Shown here: positions 1 to 11,297 of the stretch, piece after piece
How positions within the stretch are numbered: the first letter of the stretch is position 1
Layout of the letters: every line of letters begins with the position of its first letter
Assembly (NCBI GenBank): GCA_020152595.1
Contig: JAIGNY010002799.1
Location: forward strand, 490,501 to 554,500
DNA length: 64,000 nt
DNA from: Chiridota heheva
Lineage: Eukaryota; Echinodermata; Holothuroidea; Apodida; Chiridotidae
Direction: 5' to 3'
Made by a program: the position numbers and the translations under genes
The notes under the pieces: generated by a model
What the model was told of the DNA's origin: nothing
Databases searched by the model: none
Seen by the model: only the letters and a program-made list of their open reading frames with translations

Positions 1-1
1 G

Positions 2-284
2 TACAAGCTTCTCACCCTCACATACAAAGCCATCCATGGTCTTGCTCCAAATTATATTTTCACGTTACAATTACCAACTCGCTCACTTAGATCTAACAGT
101 GCTATTCTCCTAAAGCCGCCAAAAATTAACACCAAGTCTTACGGTAAACGTTCTTTTCAATCGTGCAGCCCCCAAACTCTGGAACATTCTCCCAATCTAC
201 ATCAGAAATGCCCCTACTTTAAATATCTTTAAGAGTGTATTGAAAACACACCTTTTCATGAGTTCCCCTCATTGGACCTTGTAA
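2..284 (+). pseudogene. L2/CR1-type LINE reverse transcriptase, C-terminal end (frameshifted)
   Basis: The plus strand reads YKLLTLTYKAIHGLAPNYI followed by an R-S-L-R-S segment. After one frame change near position 150 it continues as AAPKLWNILP and FKSVLKTHLF to a TAA at 282-284. This order (LTYKALHGLAP, S.LRS, AAPKLWN.LP, FKS.LKTHLF) is the usual C-terminus of ORF2 in L2/CR1-clade non-LTR retrotransposons, which encode the reverse transcriptase for target-primed integration. The copy starts outside the window and carries at least one frameshift, so it is dead. The family call is confident; the exact clade is not resolvable by eye. Confidence 0.85.
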
Positions 285-416
285 CTTTATCCTGCTTGTA
301 TCTTTTTTAGTATGGTTTTTTGTTCTCTTACTGTTTGTATCTTAAGGTTTTCTCATGTTATATTTGTTTATGTAAAGCGCATTGAGACCGTTTGGTATAA
401 TGCGCTATATAAAAAT

Positions 417-450
<34 letters not shown>
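285..450 (+). mobile_element. 3' UTR and (TTA)n tail of the LINE
   Basis: The region runs from the ORF2 stop to a (TTA)n tract at about 418-450. Just before the tract stands AAAGCGC...GCGCTATATAAAAAT, a short inverted motif plus simple-repeat tail typical of L2/CR1-like LINEs, where the reverse transcriptase recognises the 3' hairpin. This places the element's 3' boundary near 450. Confidence 0.75.
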
Positions 451-452
<2 letters not shown>

Positions 453-455
453 CGT

Positions 456-3400
456 GCGAACCGCTGCATCTTTTCGACATGTAGTCCAGGGGTCCCGTAA
501 TGCTCAAGCCCCTGGTGGAGAAGCTCTCGGATTTTAGCTATAATCATACCTCTTAATCAAACTATTTTAATTAATAAGGACCAGTCATTAGCCAAGCAGA
601 ACAATTGCTTACTATGCTATCATTCTGTCTTCTGTATCCATGTAAGGTATTCAGTTATGAGGTTCAATCAGATTGTTAACTAAAAAAATAAAATAATGAT
701 AGTTATTACCTTTTTTCTGAGGGGCAGGGCGGACGCCCACAGGGGCGGGTGGGCCATCGGAGGGGCAGGGCTGGCTAACAAAGCTAGGGGTTTGAGCCAG
801 AGAATGGTAAAAAGTATGCTTCAAATTAACTCAGAAAAAACAGCTCTATCTATAGACCTATGTGCTTAACTTTTCAACATGCCAGAATTTTGATAAAATT
901 GTTTATGGAACAAACAAAAAACAAAAAAACATTTTGTTGTAATTTAAACTAGTTAAGATTTCATAAACTTTCTATATCAAGGCATTGTGTGAGGTAAATA
1001 TACAATGTATGATCGGGCACTGCAAATTTATGTTCAAAACCAATATCATTTTTATCTTATGTTTTTTGTGTTGTATCTGTGATCCAAAAGTAAATTGGCA
1101 CATTTTTGACAAAAATATAAGTTGCGAAAAAGTAACAAATAATCAACATTCATTAACAGTACCACGATGCAATGTTAAGTGTCATACTATTTTGTAACTG
1201 TGCAGCTTGCATTGCGTCTGCATGACAGTTACATAAGTTGACACAGAAGTTTTGTATTTGATGTCAAAGATGACATAATAATTTTCAAATATTTCATATT
1301 TCAATTCTGAAATTATCTGAGTATGACCAAGACTACTCCAACAAACGCAGAAGGACTACAGTATATTAAACTGTTACTTTAGTTAGGACATACCAGAGAA
1401 GACGGCAAATATTAACAAATTACCAACACTTCTGGACACCCAAACTAAAGGGGGATACTACTATGATTCCTAAATTGTGTTAGAATCTGCAGTTGCTCTT
1501 AAGAATGTTACACAAAAAGAATGAGTAATATTAGAACTTAGCAAATTATTATCAATGTTAAATGCTTACATTTTAAAACACTAAGAATATCAATCATAAG
1601 GTAAAATGTGAGTAAGAATATCAATGCTAAAGGCAATCTATCGATGATGCGGGCTGTGAATGTATGCTATATATATATTATATTTATGGAACTGCCAAGG
1701 TATTGAAAAGGTATTACGCAATTATTCGGCCACACAGGTAGTTGAGACAACTCGACAAATGATGTAATTTTATAAAAACTTAATATTTGAACATCAAGGA
1801 GTTCTTACTTGGATCAATTATACCCTGAAAACTGGTTTGATTATTTCATTTGGTGCAGAAATCGTAAAAATAACACCATTTTCAGCAGCGTAATTCTGAG
1901 TGACTATCAAAATCTTGCCGACCCAATAGCGTAACCTGCTCTCTTGACATAATTTTGATAAACAATCCTGCGGTTAACGCCATTTCCATTCACCAGTGCA
2001 ATATACGCGTAAGGACTCTTTGCGACTAGAGGTCAGGGGTTATGCACCATCGAGTGTACTTACGCAAAGCAAACACGTGCAGTGCGAAAAGGTTTTTACC
2101 GCAGATACTGGTACGCAATAGAGATTACGAGACAATCATACACATAAACGCATGCTTCTTTGAATATGACTCAATGAAATTATTTAATGGTTACTTATGG
2201 AAATACAAGAAATACACTTTCCAAGTTTCTTTATGCCCAAAACTATAATGATTTGTTTGTGATGGGAATCTTTTTTCATATTCCAAGAGGATCTGAACTG
2301 TCTTCCCCTTTCAGACCGTCGCAATTAAGGAATACGCGAGAACCAGGTAAGATTTGAAGTTAAAACTTGGCCTCACGTAAGCCTACGTTTTTGACAAAGT
2401 ACGTTCAATGCATGGAGTTCAGGAGTTGTAGGCCTAACGACGCTAGTGTGCACGGAAAAAATGGTGATTTTGTGAATGGAACGTAGAGTCTACCTTCTTT
2501 GGGGTTCACATTCCCTCGGCATTCACGAACCATTAAAAGAATATGTGCACGATTTAAATACAACAATATGACGTAAATTTGCAAAAATCCTCCACAATTT
2601 AAAACGTTGGTGTTTCGTGCCGAGGCCAAGTTGTGATATGAAATTGTGCCGCTGACCTCACATCACAAAACATGAAAGCAGTATTGAGTACTTTCCTCAG
2701 AAAAATTCTTGCTATCTGTGAATTAGACAACTAAGCTTGCATATCAGAAAACTTGTGTGAATGTAGAGGATAAAATTTATAGGAAATTTTCTGTTTGGTA
2801 TGGAATTTCTTAACCAAATTAAAATGCAATTCAAGTCTATGAATAGTTCAGTGAAGTGCCTATTTCTGTATGCATATACTGTTGATTAGTATGTGAAATT
2901 GTGTTTTTAATGAGCTGACCCATACGCTAAATAATTTCTGCAGGCAATTAGGACTCCTCCAGAATTTGATTGGACCATTATGGTCACATGAATCTCGGCC
3001 ATGTGACATTATTCAAATAAGATTTTCTGAAATTACTGATTCCTATGAAAAGGTCTATGATCGCGAGCACAAACTGAAATGCGTAAGCGTTTGTAAATGA
3101 TTGACACTATTTTGGATGGGAGCCCACTTTTTCGTGAAACGCGTTTGCGTTTGCGCGTAAGTTTCTTGTACCGTGCGTTCTCAGCTCCAAGCGTGTCGTA
3201 CGCGCACCGCAAGTAAAAACATAATTTAATGTAACGATATATAGTGTAATGTGCTTTTTTTGTAATGTGCTTTTTCCTTAAGCTTATGCAAATCCAACAT
3301 GGAGAAAGCGGCAAGACGTTTCGGAGTAACAAACAAATTAATTGATAAGATATACTTGATCAATCTTGCAAGCGACTTGATTTCGAATATTTTCGCCCAT

Positions 3401-4212
3401 AGTGACCCGTAAGCGCCCGTGAAAAGTTTTTGTACCCTTCCATTTAATTGTGTACACCCGCGTGATACGAGTACACGAATTTACACGAATACGCAGATAG
3501 TCATTTTACAGGCGGTGGGACTGGTGGACGGAGAAAACATTTTGCACAACTTTTCGATAAACATGCTATTTTCGACGTTCAAGTCAATTTAGGAAAGTTC
3601 ATAGTATTGTCAAACAATATTTTGAACATTAAGTACATTTTTGGACCTCTTCTTGAATGAATTCGTGATCATTTTGAGAAACGTAAATTGGAGTGTCCTG
3701 TTCAACTTGGCCATTTTAATTTGTCATTGGATTGAATAGACTATGCTCTTCGACTGATTAAAGACTATCAACAATTCTATCACCACTAGCGTCCTGTTAT
3801 TCATTTCAAGCTACCTGATTGGCTGACAAGCCTCATTTGCGCAATCCTACTGTCCGGTTATTACTCAATGAACGGACAGTAGCTGAAAAAATGACAACGA
3901 CAGTACTCTCAGTCAATAACCGGGCAGTTGCATATTCATCAGATTAAAACTTTATAATGCGGGGTATGGGTATTAAACTCTCATGGCAACCACCGTTCAA
4001 TAATAATTATCCGCACAAAAATATATTATGCCAAAAATACTCATGTCAGTTTCAGCAGGAACAAACTTCTTTTTGACAAGCTGATTATGCCAGTTTTGAA
4101 TTAAGCAACAACATAGTCTAATGTGCACAGCTTAAAATAGAATGCAACAAATAGAAAACAAAAACAAAATGTAAAAATTTAAGTTAGGCCTACAAGCTCA
4201 TACTAATTATAA
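456..4212. other. Non-coding stretch, no gene recognised
   Basis: No open frame resembles a known family; those present are short and AT-driven. A G-rich patch with repeated GGGGCAGGGC lies at about 718-775. A CpG-richer patch lies at about 3060-3220. Neither has other gene features. A nested hairpin (3847-3928) is listed separately. Confidence 0.5.
3847..3928. repeat. Nested hairpin
   Basis: CTACTGTCCG (3847-3856) is followed by its exact reverse complement CGGACAGTAG (3873-3882). A longer imperfect pairing joins CCGGTTATTACT to AGTCAATAACCGG, ending near 3928. It could be the core of a small MITE; no clear terminal repeats or target duplication were seen. Confidence 0.45.
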
Positions 4213-4374
4213 GATAAATGCGAGGGTGGCCGGTCTCAAATGCCATTTGAGACCAAGTATGACGTCATTGCAGGGTTTGAGCAGACCGAGGCGATATCTG
4301 AGGTCCGCTGGTCCTACGATGACGTAATCCGCGGTCTCAAATGGCATTTGAGACCGGCCACCCTCGCTTTTATC
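4213..4374. mobile_element. 162-bp MITE-like hairpin with self-palindromic arms
   Basis: The left arm starts GATAAATGCGAGGGTGGCC and the right arm ends with its complement, with one mismatch over the outer 40 or so bases. Each arm contains its own near-perfect palindrome, GGTCTCAAATG-C-CATTTGAGACC, so the element can fold at two levels. The inner segments also pair imperfectly and carry TGACGTCA (4259-4266) and TGACGTAA (4320-4327), CRE-like octamers. No coding potential; no target-site duplication was certain. Confidence 0.75.
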
Positions 4375-4736
4375 CCCATACCTAAATATCTAATTTATTA
4401 GGTGAACATATAGAAAAAAAGGCAATTTTTTTGATCACTTTTCATATTCTCCTAACACTCATTGTGACTTCATTTAGTTAAACCTTTCTTCATTTATTGT
4501 TGCGACGATCAACTGACCAGTCGAAGATCTGACCGTACATATTAAATTTACTTGCCAAACTTAATGAAACAAAACACATGTTGGTTCCCAAACATCATTT
4601 TCATATTACTTTCGTACGACCGCAAGGAGCTGATCGTTGTTTTCAAACGTTTGTTCTGTGACCAAAATTATGGGTGGCCGTTTGGGCAAAAATAAGAAAT
4701 AAAAAAAAGAGTAAGAAACCTAAATATAAGAATACC

Positions 4737-5050
4737 TTAAACCAAAAAAAAAAAAACAATAAAAAAAAAGTATGTTAAGAAAAATATAAATTGAATATGA
4801 AATAAATAAAAAGAATTCAATACAAAAGAATCTAAGAAAAATATTGATAAGAAACATAAATTAAAAATGAAATGATTGAAAAAGAAACCAATTAAAAAAA
4901 GAAACGAATGTTTGAAGAAAAATATAAATTTAATATGAAATAAATGAAAAGAATTCAATACAAAAGAATTTAAGAAAAATTATTAATAAATTCATAAACT
5001 AAGAATGAAATAATTGAAAAGAAACCAATACAAAAAGGTTGTTTTACAAA
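4737..5050. repeat. A-rich, roughly 138-bp direct repeat, about two copies
   Basis: The word GAATTCAATACAAAAGAAT occurs near 4813 and again near 4952, each followed by similar sequence (TAAGAAAAAT..., AAAGAAACCAAT). The period is therefore about 138 bp. The strand is almost pure purine, and the phenylalanine-rich minus-strand frames across it are artefacts of this composition. Confidence 0.6.
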
Positions 5051-5292
5051 TTTTTAGATTGAATATGCAATAAATAAAATAAAAAAATAAAAAAGATAAT
5101 AAGAAAAATATAAACTAAAAATGAAACAAATAAAAAGAAACAAATGTGTAATTTAAGTATATAGTAATAAGAAAACGACAAATTAGATATGAAATAAATA
5201 AAAGAAAACAAAATCCAAGCAATATACAAACAGAAAATATATCTCCAAATATAACAACTCATATATGAACATTAATATATCGAATAACAAAA

Positions 5293-5377
5293 ATCTTTAA
5301 ATTTGTCTTTAAATCTTTATCTTTAAATCAATATATCTTTAAATCAATGTAGCTTTAAATCAATTTATCTTTAAACA
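5293..5377. repeat. Short tandem repeat with ATCTTTAAATCA core
   Basis: At least five degenerate copies of CTTTAAATC, spaced 12-20 bp apart, occur in AT-rich DNA. Confidence 0.6.
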
Positions 5378-6688
5378 GAAATGTAATTATAGTCTCAGCC
5401 TTTTATATATACAAACAGAATTATAAACTAAAAAAATATATACGTACAGAAAATATATACCTACAAAAAAATAAAAAAATATGCGCAGCACTTTGCGCAC
5501 CACAATGCAATATTAGATGTGTTGCGTACACTTGCAATCTATTACTTATTATACTTGACAGCAGTTTCACTGCGCACTACATATATTATATATATGCATA
5601 TCGGTTTTGTTAACGCACGACTCGAACACTTACATCAGGCGCGTCTGCAGGCAGTAGGTACGGTAGGTACAGCTGTCTGAGCCACGGTATCGAAGGGTAC
5701 TAGTACTGTTAGCCAGGGCACTCCATTCTATTGCTTCCGACAAAAGTTCTGTTGCCCTTCTAATTAGGCCTACAGCCTCTACAAATATCGGGTGGGAATT
5801 TGTTTCCGTATCCTTTTTTCCACACGGGGTTCTTAGATACCCAGACCAAGCGTGTCACGCTCAATAGGGACATATTTTTTGTCAAATAGGCCCCCTCAGT
5901 GATCTTGGTGTCATTTAAAAGAGCTTGAATAGTTCTTTCAGAAAATATAACTTTTTGATGGGAGTTGTGTTAAAGAATTTTGCAAAAAACGGGAATGAAA
6001 AAGAAAGAATTAAAAGAAATGCACAAAATTTAAGATAAAAACGTTTTTTCTTCAAAAGCTTCCTTGCCGTACTTCTAAACCTAGCTTTTGTTTAAAAAGC
6101 CGTGAACAACTGTCAAAGATACAAAGTATTCAATTCCGGTCGAATTTTGACTGCCCCTACCATCAATATTTTTTGGGGCAAAATTTGTGCCAAATTGAGT
6201 GAGTTTTAGCCTTTTTGAGACCAAAATGTTGAAAAAACTGTAAGTTCTGATCGCAATACACCTACCGTACGCGAAATGTATCGTAAGAATGGTTAAGCCA
6301 TGTACTTTTAATTGATATCAAAAAGAGTACCCCCTCTCTAATCACATTTTATTTAAGCTATTTTGAAGTATTTTTATTTCTAGTTAGACACTTTGGTCTA
6401 GTGGCACATTTCAGCGCACAGCACGCGATAGCCCGATTTTGATCACCGCATTGGACCACGTGGCTTACCTTTTTGCCGCTAGAAATTACACCCGTGATTA
6501 ATTTTTTGTTTATTTTCATTATTTTTGCATGTTTTGCTTTGAGAAAAAAATTAGATTGGTATCAATGGAAAGGAAATCTTACAAACATTCTAAATATGTA
6601 AAAAAATCTAGTAAGACACTTTGATTTAGTTAGACAAATCTAGTTAGACGCCATAAGCTTGGTCGATTCTTCAATTAAACAATGTAAG
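5378..6688. other. Non-coding stretch
   Basis: No recognisable coding sequence. The word TAGTTAGAC recurs at 6380-6660, suggesting a decayed dispersed repeat. Confidence 0.4.
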
Positions 6689-6731
6689 GGGGCGCTTATT
6701 ACAGCACGGGTCCTTATAACGGCGAATACGG
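6689..6731. mobile_element. Right end of a TA-flanked MITE (AATAAGCGCCC family)
   Basis: GGGCGCTTATTA followed by GCGAATACGG and then TA matches the right ends of the complete copies at 34457-34740 and 42326-42607. No matching left end was found, so this is a fragment. Confidence 0.5.
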
Positions 6732-7265
6732 TAAATACTGTGGATTTGACTCCTACACCAAGCAAATGAACAATTAGAGTACAGCTTTTTAAATTTTGAT
6801 GATAAAGGGCAGTTTTCGCTTGGTTGCCCTGCATGCAATATTTTCTTTTTCAAGCCACACAAACAGCTACTAGATATACTTGTGGTATGGTTGATAGTTA
6901 TTTATTGTATCCCATTGGGTATAGTACCTTTTATTCTTGTAAGCTATGTACGTGTATGCCTACTTACTGTAAGCATGTTTATCCCCCACAATGTATTTCA
7001 GCACCCATGAAAAAGTATATGATGAAATTGGTGTAAGAATTACTTTAAGTGGTTGAAATGATAGACAACATATTGTTTGCTTTTCTAACTTGTGATCATT
7101 CATATCTTCAAACAATATTGATGTTTTTCTGATAACTGATTAGTCAAGTATACTATCATCAGACAGTAATTGTTTTTATTAGAATGGGTGAGTTGGAGTG
7201 GGGTAGAGGAGAGTTTGTATAAAATATGTCATTTGATTTTTCATTGACTTTGGATAAATTTGCAG

Positions 7266-7423
7266 GTTGGTGTTGACTTGATTGGGCCTCTGCCAACAAC
7301 AAGAAGAGGTAATCAATTTATCATCAGACTCATGGACTACTATGGAAAGTAGCCAGAGGCTGCTGCATTGCGTGGTAAGTCTGCTTCATCAGTGTCAAAA
7401 TTTATTTTTAGTGTGATGTGAAG
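7266..7423 (+). pseudogene. Integrase/transposase core, exon A (broken)
   Basis: After an acceptor TTTGCAG the frame reads VGVDLIGPLPTTRRGNQF, then LMDYYGK, stop, PEAAAL, and SVSKFIFSVM, stop, R. This is the first part of a DDE integrase core as found in Gypsy-type retrotransposons and in integrase-type DNA transposons and their domesticated relatives (Ginger-like, KRBA2-like). The D of GVDLIG is the first catalytic aspartate. Two internal stops, TAG where Trp (KWPEAA) is expected and TGA where Cys is usual, show decay. The segment ends at a strong donor AAG|GTAAAT, and its phase matches exon B at 11112. No long terminal repeats or Gypsy reverse transcriptase are nearby. Confidence 0.8.
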
Positions 7424-10400
7424 GTAAATGTTATTTTTGTTGTTATGTGTTACTGCATTAATAGAGCATTAGAGGGATTCTGCCAATGTTTGGACTTTGG
7501 TAGTAGTATTTTGATGATGAAAGGCCAGCTTTTGCTTTTGATTGAGGTGGTCTACTTTCAAAATTTAATTATTACTGTATAAAGGCAGTGGTACCCAGGG
7601 GTTGCTGCAGATTAAAACAGGGCTATGACGTCATCAGTGGGTTTTTTATTCCTGAGGCAAAGCTGGGGGAATTGCCCCCTGAAGATGTCATAGCAGTGTG
7701 GTAATCTGCAGTAGACATATGGGCACCAAAAATTTGTTACAATCGTAAGTTTTCAGTGGTTATTTCAGAATACACAGCTCATGCTAAATATCTAAGATGA
7801 TTTTAAAAATAAGAATAAGGTTATCAAAAATGTTTTAACAATGAAATTTGCTGGCATAGAAGAACACTTTAATCAGAAATTCAATTAACATCAAGTCCTA
7901 TGCCTATTAGCAGGAACTTATGAGGCACGTCATATAAAAAGGGCTTTATTGACAGTTTATATGGGAAACTCAAAAAGAGATTAGACTCTGAATATGTTTT
8001 GGCAAATTGAACTATTTTAGACACATCAGAGGATTTTGCCCATGTGTTTATTATACTACATATACCACATTGGAATGTTGCTCAATGCATCTCCGCTTTA
8101 AATGTCCCATGGCAGTATGGGGGTGCTGAAGGACCCACTCTTCCTTGCACTTGTGATTCACACTTTTTTTAAAGTATCAAAGCTGAAAATGGATACTTTG
8201 TGATTTTGTATTACTACAAATGACACTCTCGTAGTTTGTTGTTATTCCTCATTGAAAATGAATTCCACAAAAGACATTTGAGAACCACGTGACTTTTGGA
8301 AATGATTGTTTTTTTGACTAGGAAATCATGATAATCTTATAATGAACATGTTGATTCTTCATTAGGATCTTTTTACCTACACCTACCACCAAAATAATCA
8401 CATATTTGAAATTGTGTAGTAAAGTGTTGTTTAAATTTTCCAGTGTAATACATGTACATGTAGCTAAAGAGGGTATAGTCAGCCTATTATTATCTGTTAG
8501 AAGTTGGCAAGGAATAAAATATATAAAATTAAGGAAGAGCTAGCCAGTTTGATGTGAACATCATTCCAAAGGAGTGAATGTAATTTTTGTCCTGTCTGCC
8601 CCAAAGATTTAACATAGGCCTATTTGATGTACAACCAATGGGTTTCTTTTCTTTGCCATAGACAAGAGACAGGAATTACCCTGTTGTCGTTATTTGCGGC
8701 AGTGGTGGCGCCAGTGGCATCCACAAAGTTTAACCTGGGCTGGTAACTTGAAATAGCAATGATTTACATTAATGAAGCTTGGCACAGGGTTTAGAGCTTA
8801 CAGTACATTCAAAATGAGCATGGTATGGGGTTGTGTGTGCAAACAGATAGCTCATTTGCATTACAAAGAATAATACACTTCATCTTACATCTTGTATCTA
8901 ATAAACTGTTTGATGGGTAGTAGTGTGAAGTGGGTGGTGATCAGATGTATACTGTTCTTTCTTTATGTGGGATGTGGAGCTCATTAATGCGTGATTTGCA
9001 TAACAATAGATTTTAAAGGAAAATGTTTAACCACAGTTCAGACCTTCAAGTAAAAATGATTAATATTTTGCACATTTCTAAGGTTGAAGGTAGCTGCAAA
9101 ATTAGTAGGGTTGAGGTGTTGTGAGTGCATACTAATTAGCCCATTTACATTCACCTCTGATTTGTTTACTAGATAACCTTTTGAGGACCGCGCTGTCGTG
9201 TCACGACCGATTTAAACATGCACTTTTCAAAACAAAATTGAGTGCTTTTCCATCAATTTAATTTTTACGCCATTAGAACAAACTTTAAAAGATCTATCAG
9301 AAAATAATATTTTTCTGTAATGTTACAACATAAAAAATTGCCGAAAAATGCAGTTGAAAATGTCCAAATTTCAAAAATTGAAAGAAAAAAATTAAATTTG
9401 TTTTTCTTTTCAAAAAAATAAGTTACATATTTTTTACCACCTACAGACTTGAAAATCACAAATATGATACGCAAGATGTCAACGTTTTATAATCTGAAAG
9501 AATTTTTCTTAAACCTATCTTTATCTCATTTTATTACAAAATATCTGCCCAAAATCATGAATTTCAGTCATTTTTGGCACAAACTTTTCAAAAATTAATA
9601 TATTAAAAACCAAACAAGTCCTGGGGTTGAAAGAAAGATGTGCATATTGTGCTTGAGTTGAAATGTCTTTCCATACGTATATTGTTTGCATATATATCCC
9701 CTCTGCAACCTTAATTCCTTACCATCTTAAATCCTTTAGCTCAATCAAAACACGTTTTACGGCATGGCACAATGAGTGTATACGTTGTGCAGTATCCGAC
9801 ATTCTGTCAACGAATCGCTACAATTTTAGTGTGCGCTGGTGTAGCCTGGCTGAAACAACTTTTTGTGATAAAGGGGAAGAGGCGGAGCAAAACATTATTT
9901 GAATGTATCATCGTGTAGCCCTGTGGTCTCTGATCAAGCTATTGGGCTGTTGGGACTTCAGGGTCTAAAGTCCATTCTGACAGCTCCAGAGGCTTAGTAG
10001 ACTGGTAGAGGTACTTAGATTGAACGTTATATGTACTTAAATAGAAAAGTCTGCGCTTCAATGTAACATATGATTTGGAGCTGTAGGATGGGGAGAAAAC
10101 CTTGAAAAAAGTGCATAAAAAGTGCATAATTTGAAGCATGTATTTTGGGGCCTCTGACCTGTAAGGGTTAGTATTAAACGTAAGTTAGAGTTGTCATGTA
10201 TGAAAAAGTTAAACGCATCGGAACCACATAACCTTTTGGTTCTGGTTCATAAACAGATTATTGGTAGATCATAAAAAGTGCATATTTTGTGTTAAGTTTT
10301 TAATTTTTGTATGAAATTCATGCATAATTTAGATTACTTCAAAGCAGGCAAGACCCTTTCACCTACAAATTTCTAATCATGAATTGTTTTTCTTTTATTG

Positions 10401-11111
10401 TAATTAATAGAAAGTATACTTTGATTATATACCTAAGAAGGTGAAACCTTAGGGATTGTTTCTAACAGACCAAAGAGCTTCTACACTCTTTGAACAGATC
10501 TTTAAAATAAAAGTAGTTTAAAACTGTCCCATTTGTCATTTTATAGCTGGCCAAGTACAAGAGTGTTTAGTTTCATATTCAGCTTTGTTATGTTGTTAGT
10601 GAATGTGACACTGTGCATGTCCACACAATATGATCCTCTAATTCATTTGATATGTGCAGTGGAGAGGGCTTGATTTGATTTTACCATAAAGAACTTATAT
10701 CCACAAAATTACAATTATGATATGTTGGATACAGATCCTATTTGGTAGACAGATAGTCCATGACCTCCACATATGCCTTGCTTTGTTGGTGGTATTTGGA
10801 ATATTGATGTGTGGGTATGACTTTATGTAAATAGCATAAAATGCATCTTTGTCAATAGTTACAAAAACTTTTCAGTTAGGTCTGATAAATGTTGTGGCCA
10901 TTGGCTTTTGCACTTTTGAAACCAGGGCCTTGACCCACAATTTTACCATATCAAGTTGTAAAATCTTTCAATTTTAGGGTTTATAAGTAGTATTTGAAAG
11001 TTCTTTTTTATCTTTTTACAGATGAAACGCAGAATCCTTACAATTACTGCGCATCAGAACCACTAAGCACTCTTAAAAAATTTCAGAAATAAACTCTTTT
11101 TTTTCTTGTAG
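7424..11111 (+). other. Inferred 3.7-kb intron of the integrase pseudogene
   Basis: The stretch runs from GTAAAT to a pyrimidine-rich acceptor TTTTCTTGTAG. Joining the exons rebuilds the usual R-Y-G-F context before SDQGREF without a phase shift, which supports a true former intron. Apart from a hairpin element at 7590-7727 I see no genes in it. Confidence 0.6.
7590..7727. mobile_element. 138-bp imperfect hairpin (MITE-like) inside the intron
   Basis: The left half GGTACCCAGG...CTGCAGATTA...GCTATGACGTCATCAG pairs with a right half whose reverse complement starts GGTGCCCATA and contains CTGCAGATTA and GCTATGACATCTTCAG. I estimate three-quarters identity over about 50 bp. Like the 4213-4374 hairpin, it carries TGACGTCA in an arm. 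Confidence 0.5.
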
Positions 11112-11297
11112 GTATGGGTTTGTTGACGTAATTATTTCTGACCAGGGAAGGAATTTGTGAATGATGTTAACAAAGAACTTTTCAAGAAGACAGAACATAG
11201 AATTGCCTCTGCTTATCATCCTCAAACCAACGGCATGGATGAAAGGTTTAACCAGACACTCAAACAGGCATTGGTCTGCATACAGAGTAAAAAGTAG
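11112..11297 (+). pseudogene. Integrase/transposase core, exon B (frameshifted)
   Basis: The exon opens YGFVDVIISDQGR, then one base is missing, and it continues FVNDVNKELFKKTEHRIASA, YHPQTNGMDERFNQTLKQAL and a TAG at 11295-11297. It contains the second catalytic Asp (SDQGREF) and the Glu of the NG.DERFNQ block, so together with exon A it covers the whole D-D-E core. The missing base in GREF breaks the frame. A weak donor (A|GTAAAA) at 11287 might be the true exon end. Known function: DNA strand transfer; this copy cannot make an intact enzyme. Confidence 0.85.

Noticed and set aside
4737..5262. Phe-rich minus frames
   Set aside because: A-rich direct repeat read on its T-rich strand.
7266..11297. 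Gypsy LTR retrotransposon
   Set aside because: No LTRs, primer-binding site, protease or reverse transcriptase nearby, and an intron splits the integrase.
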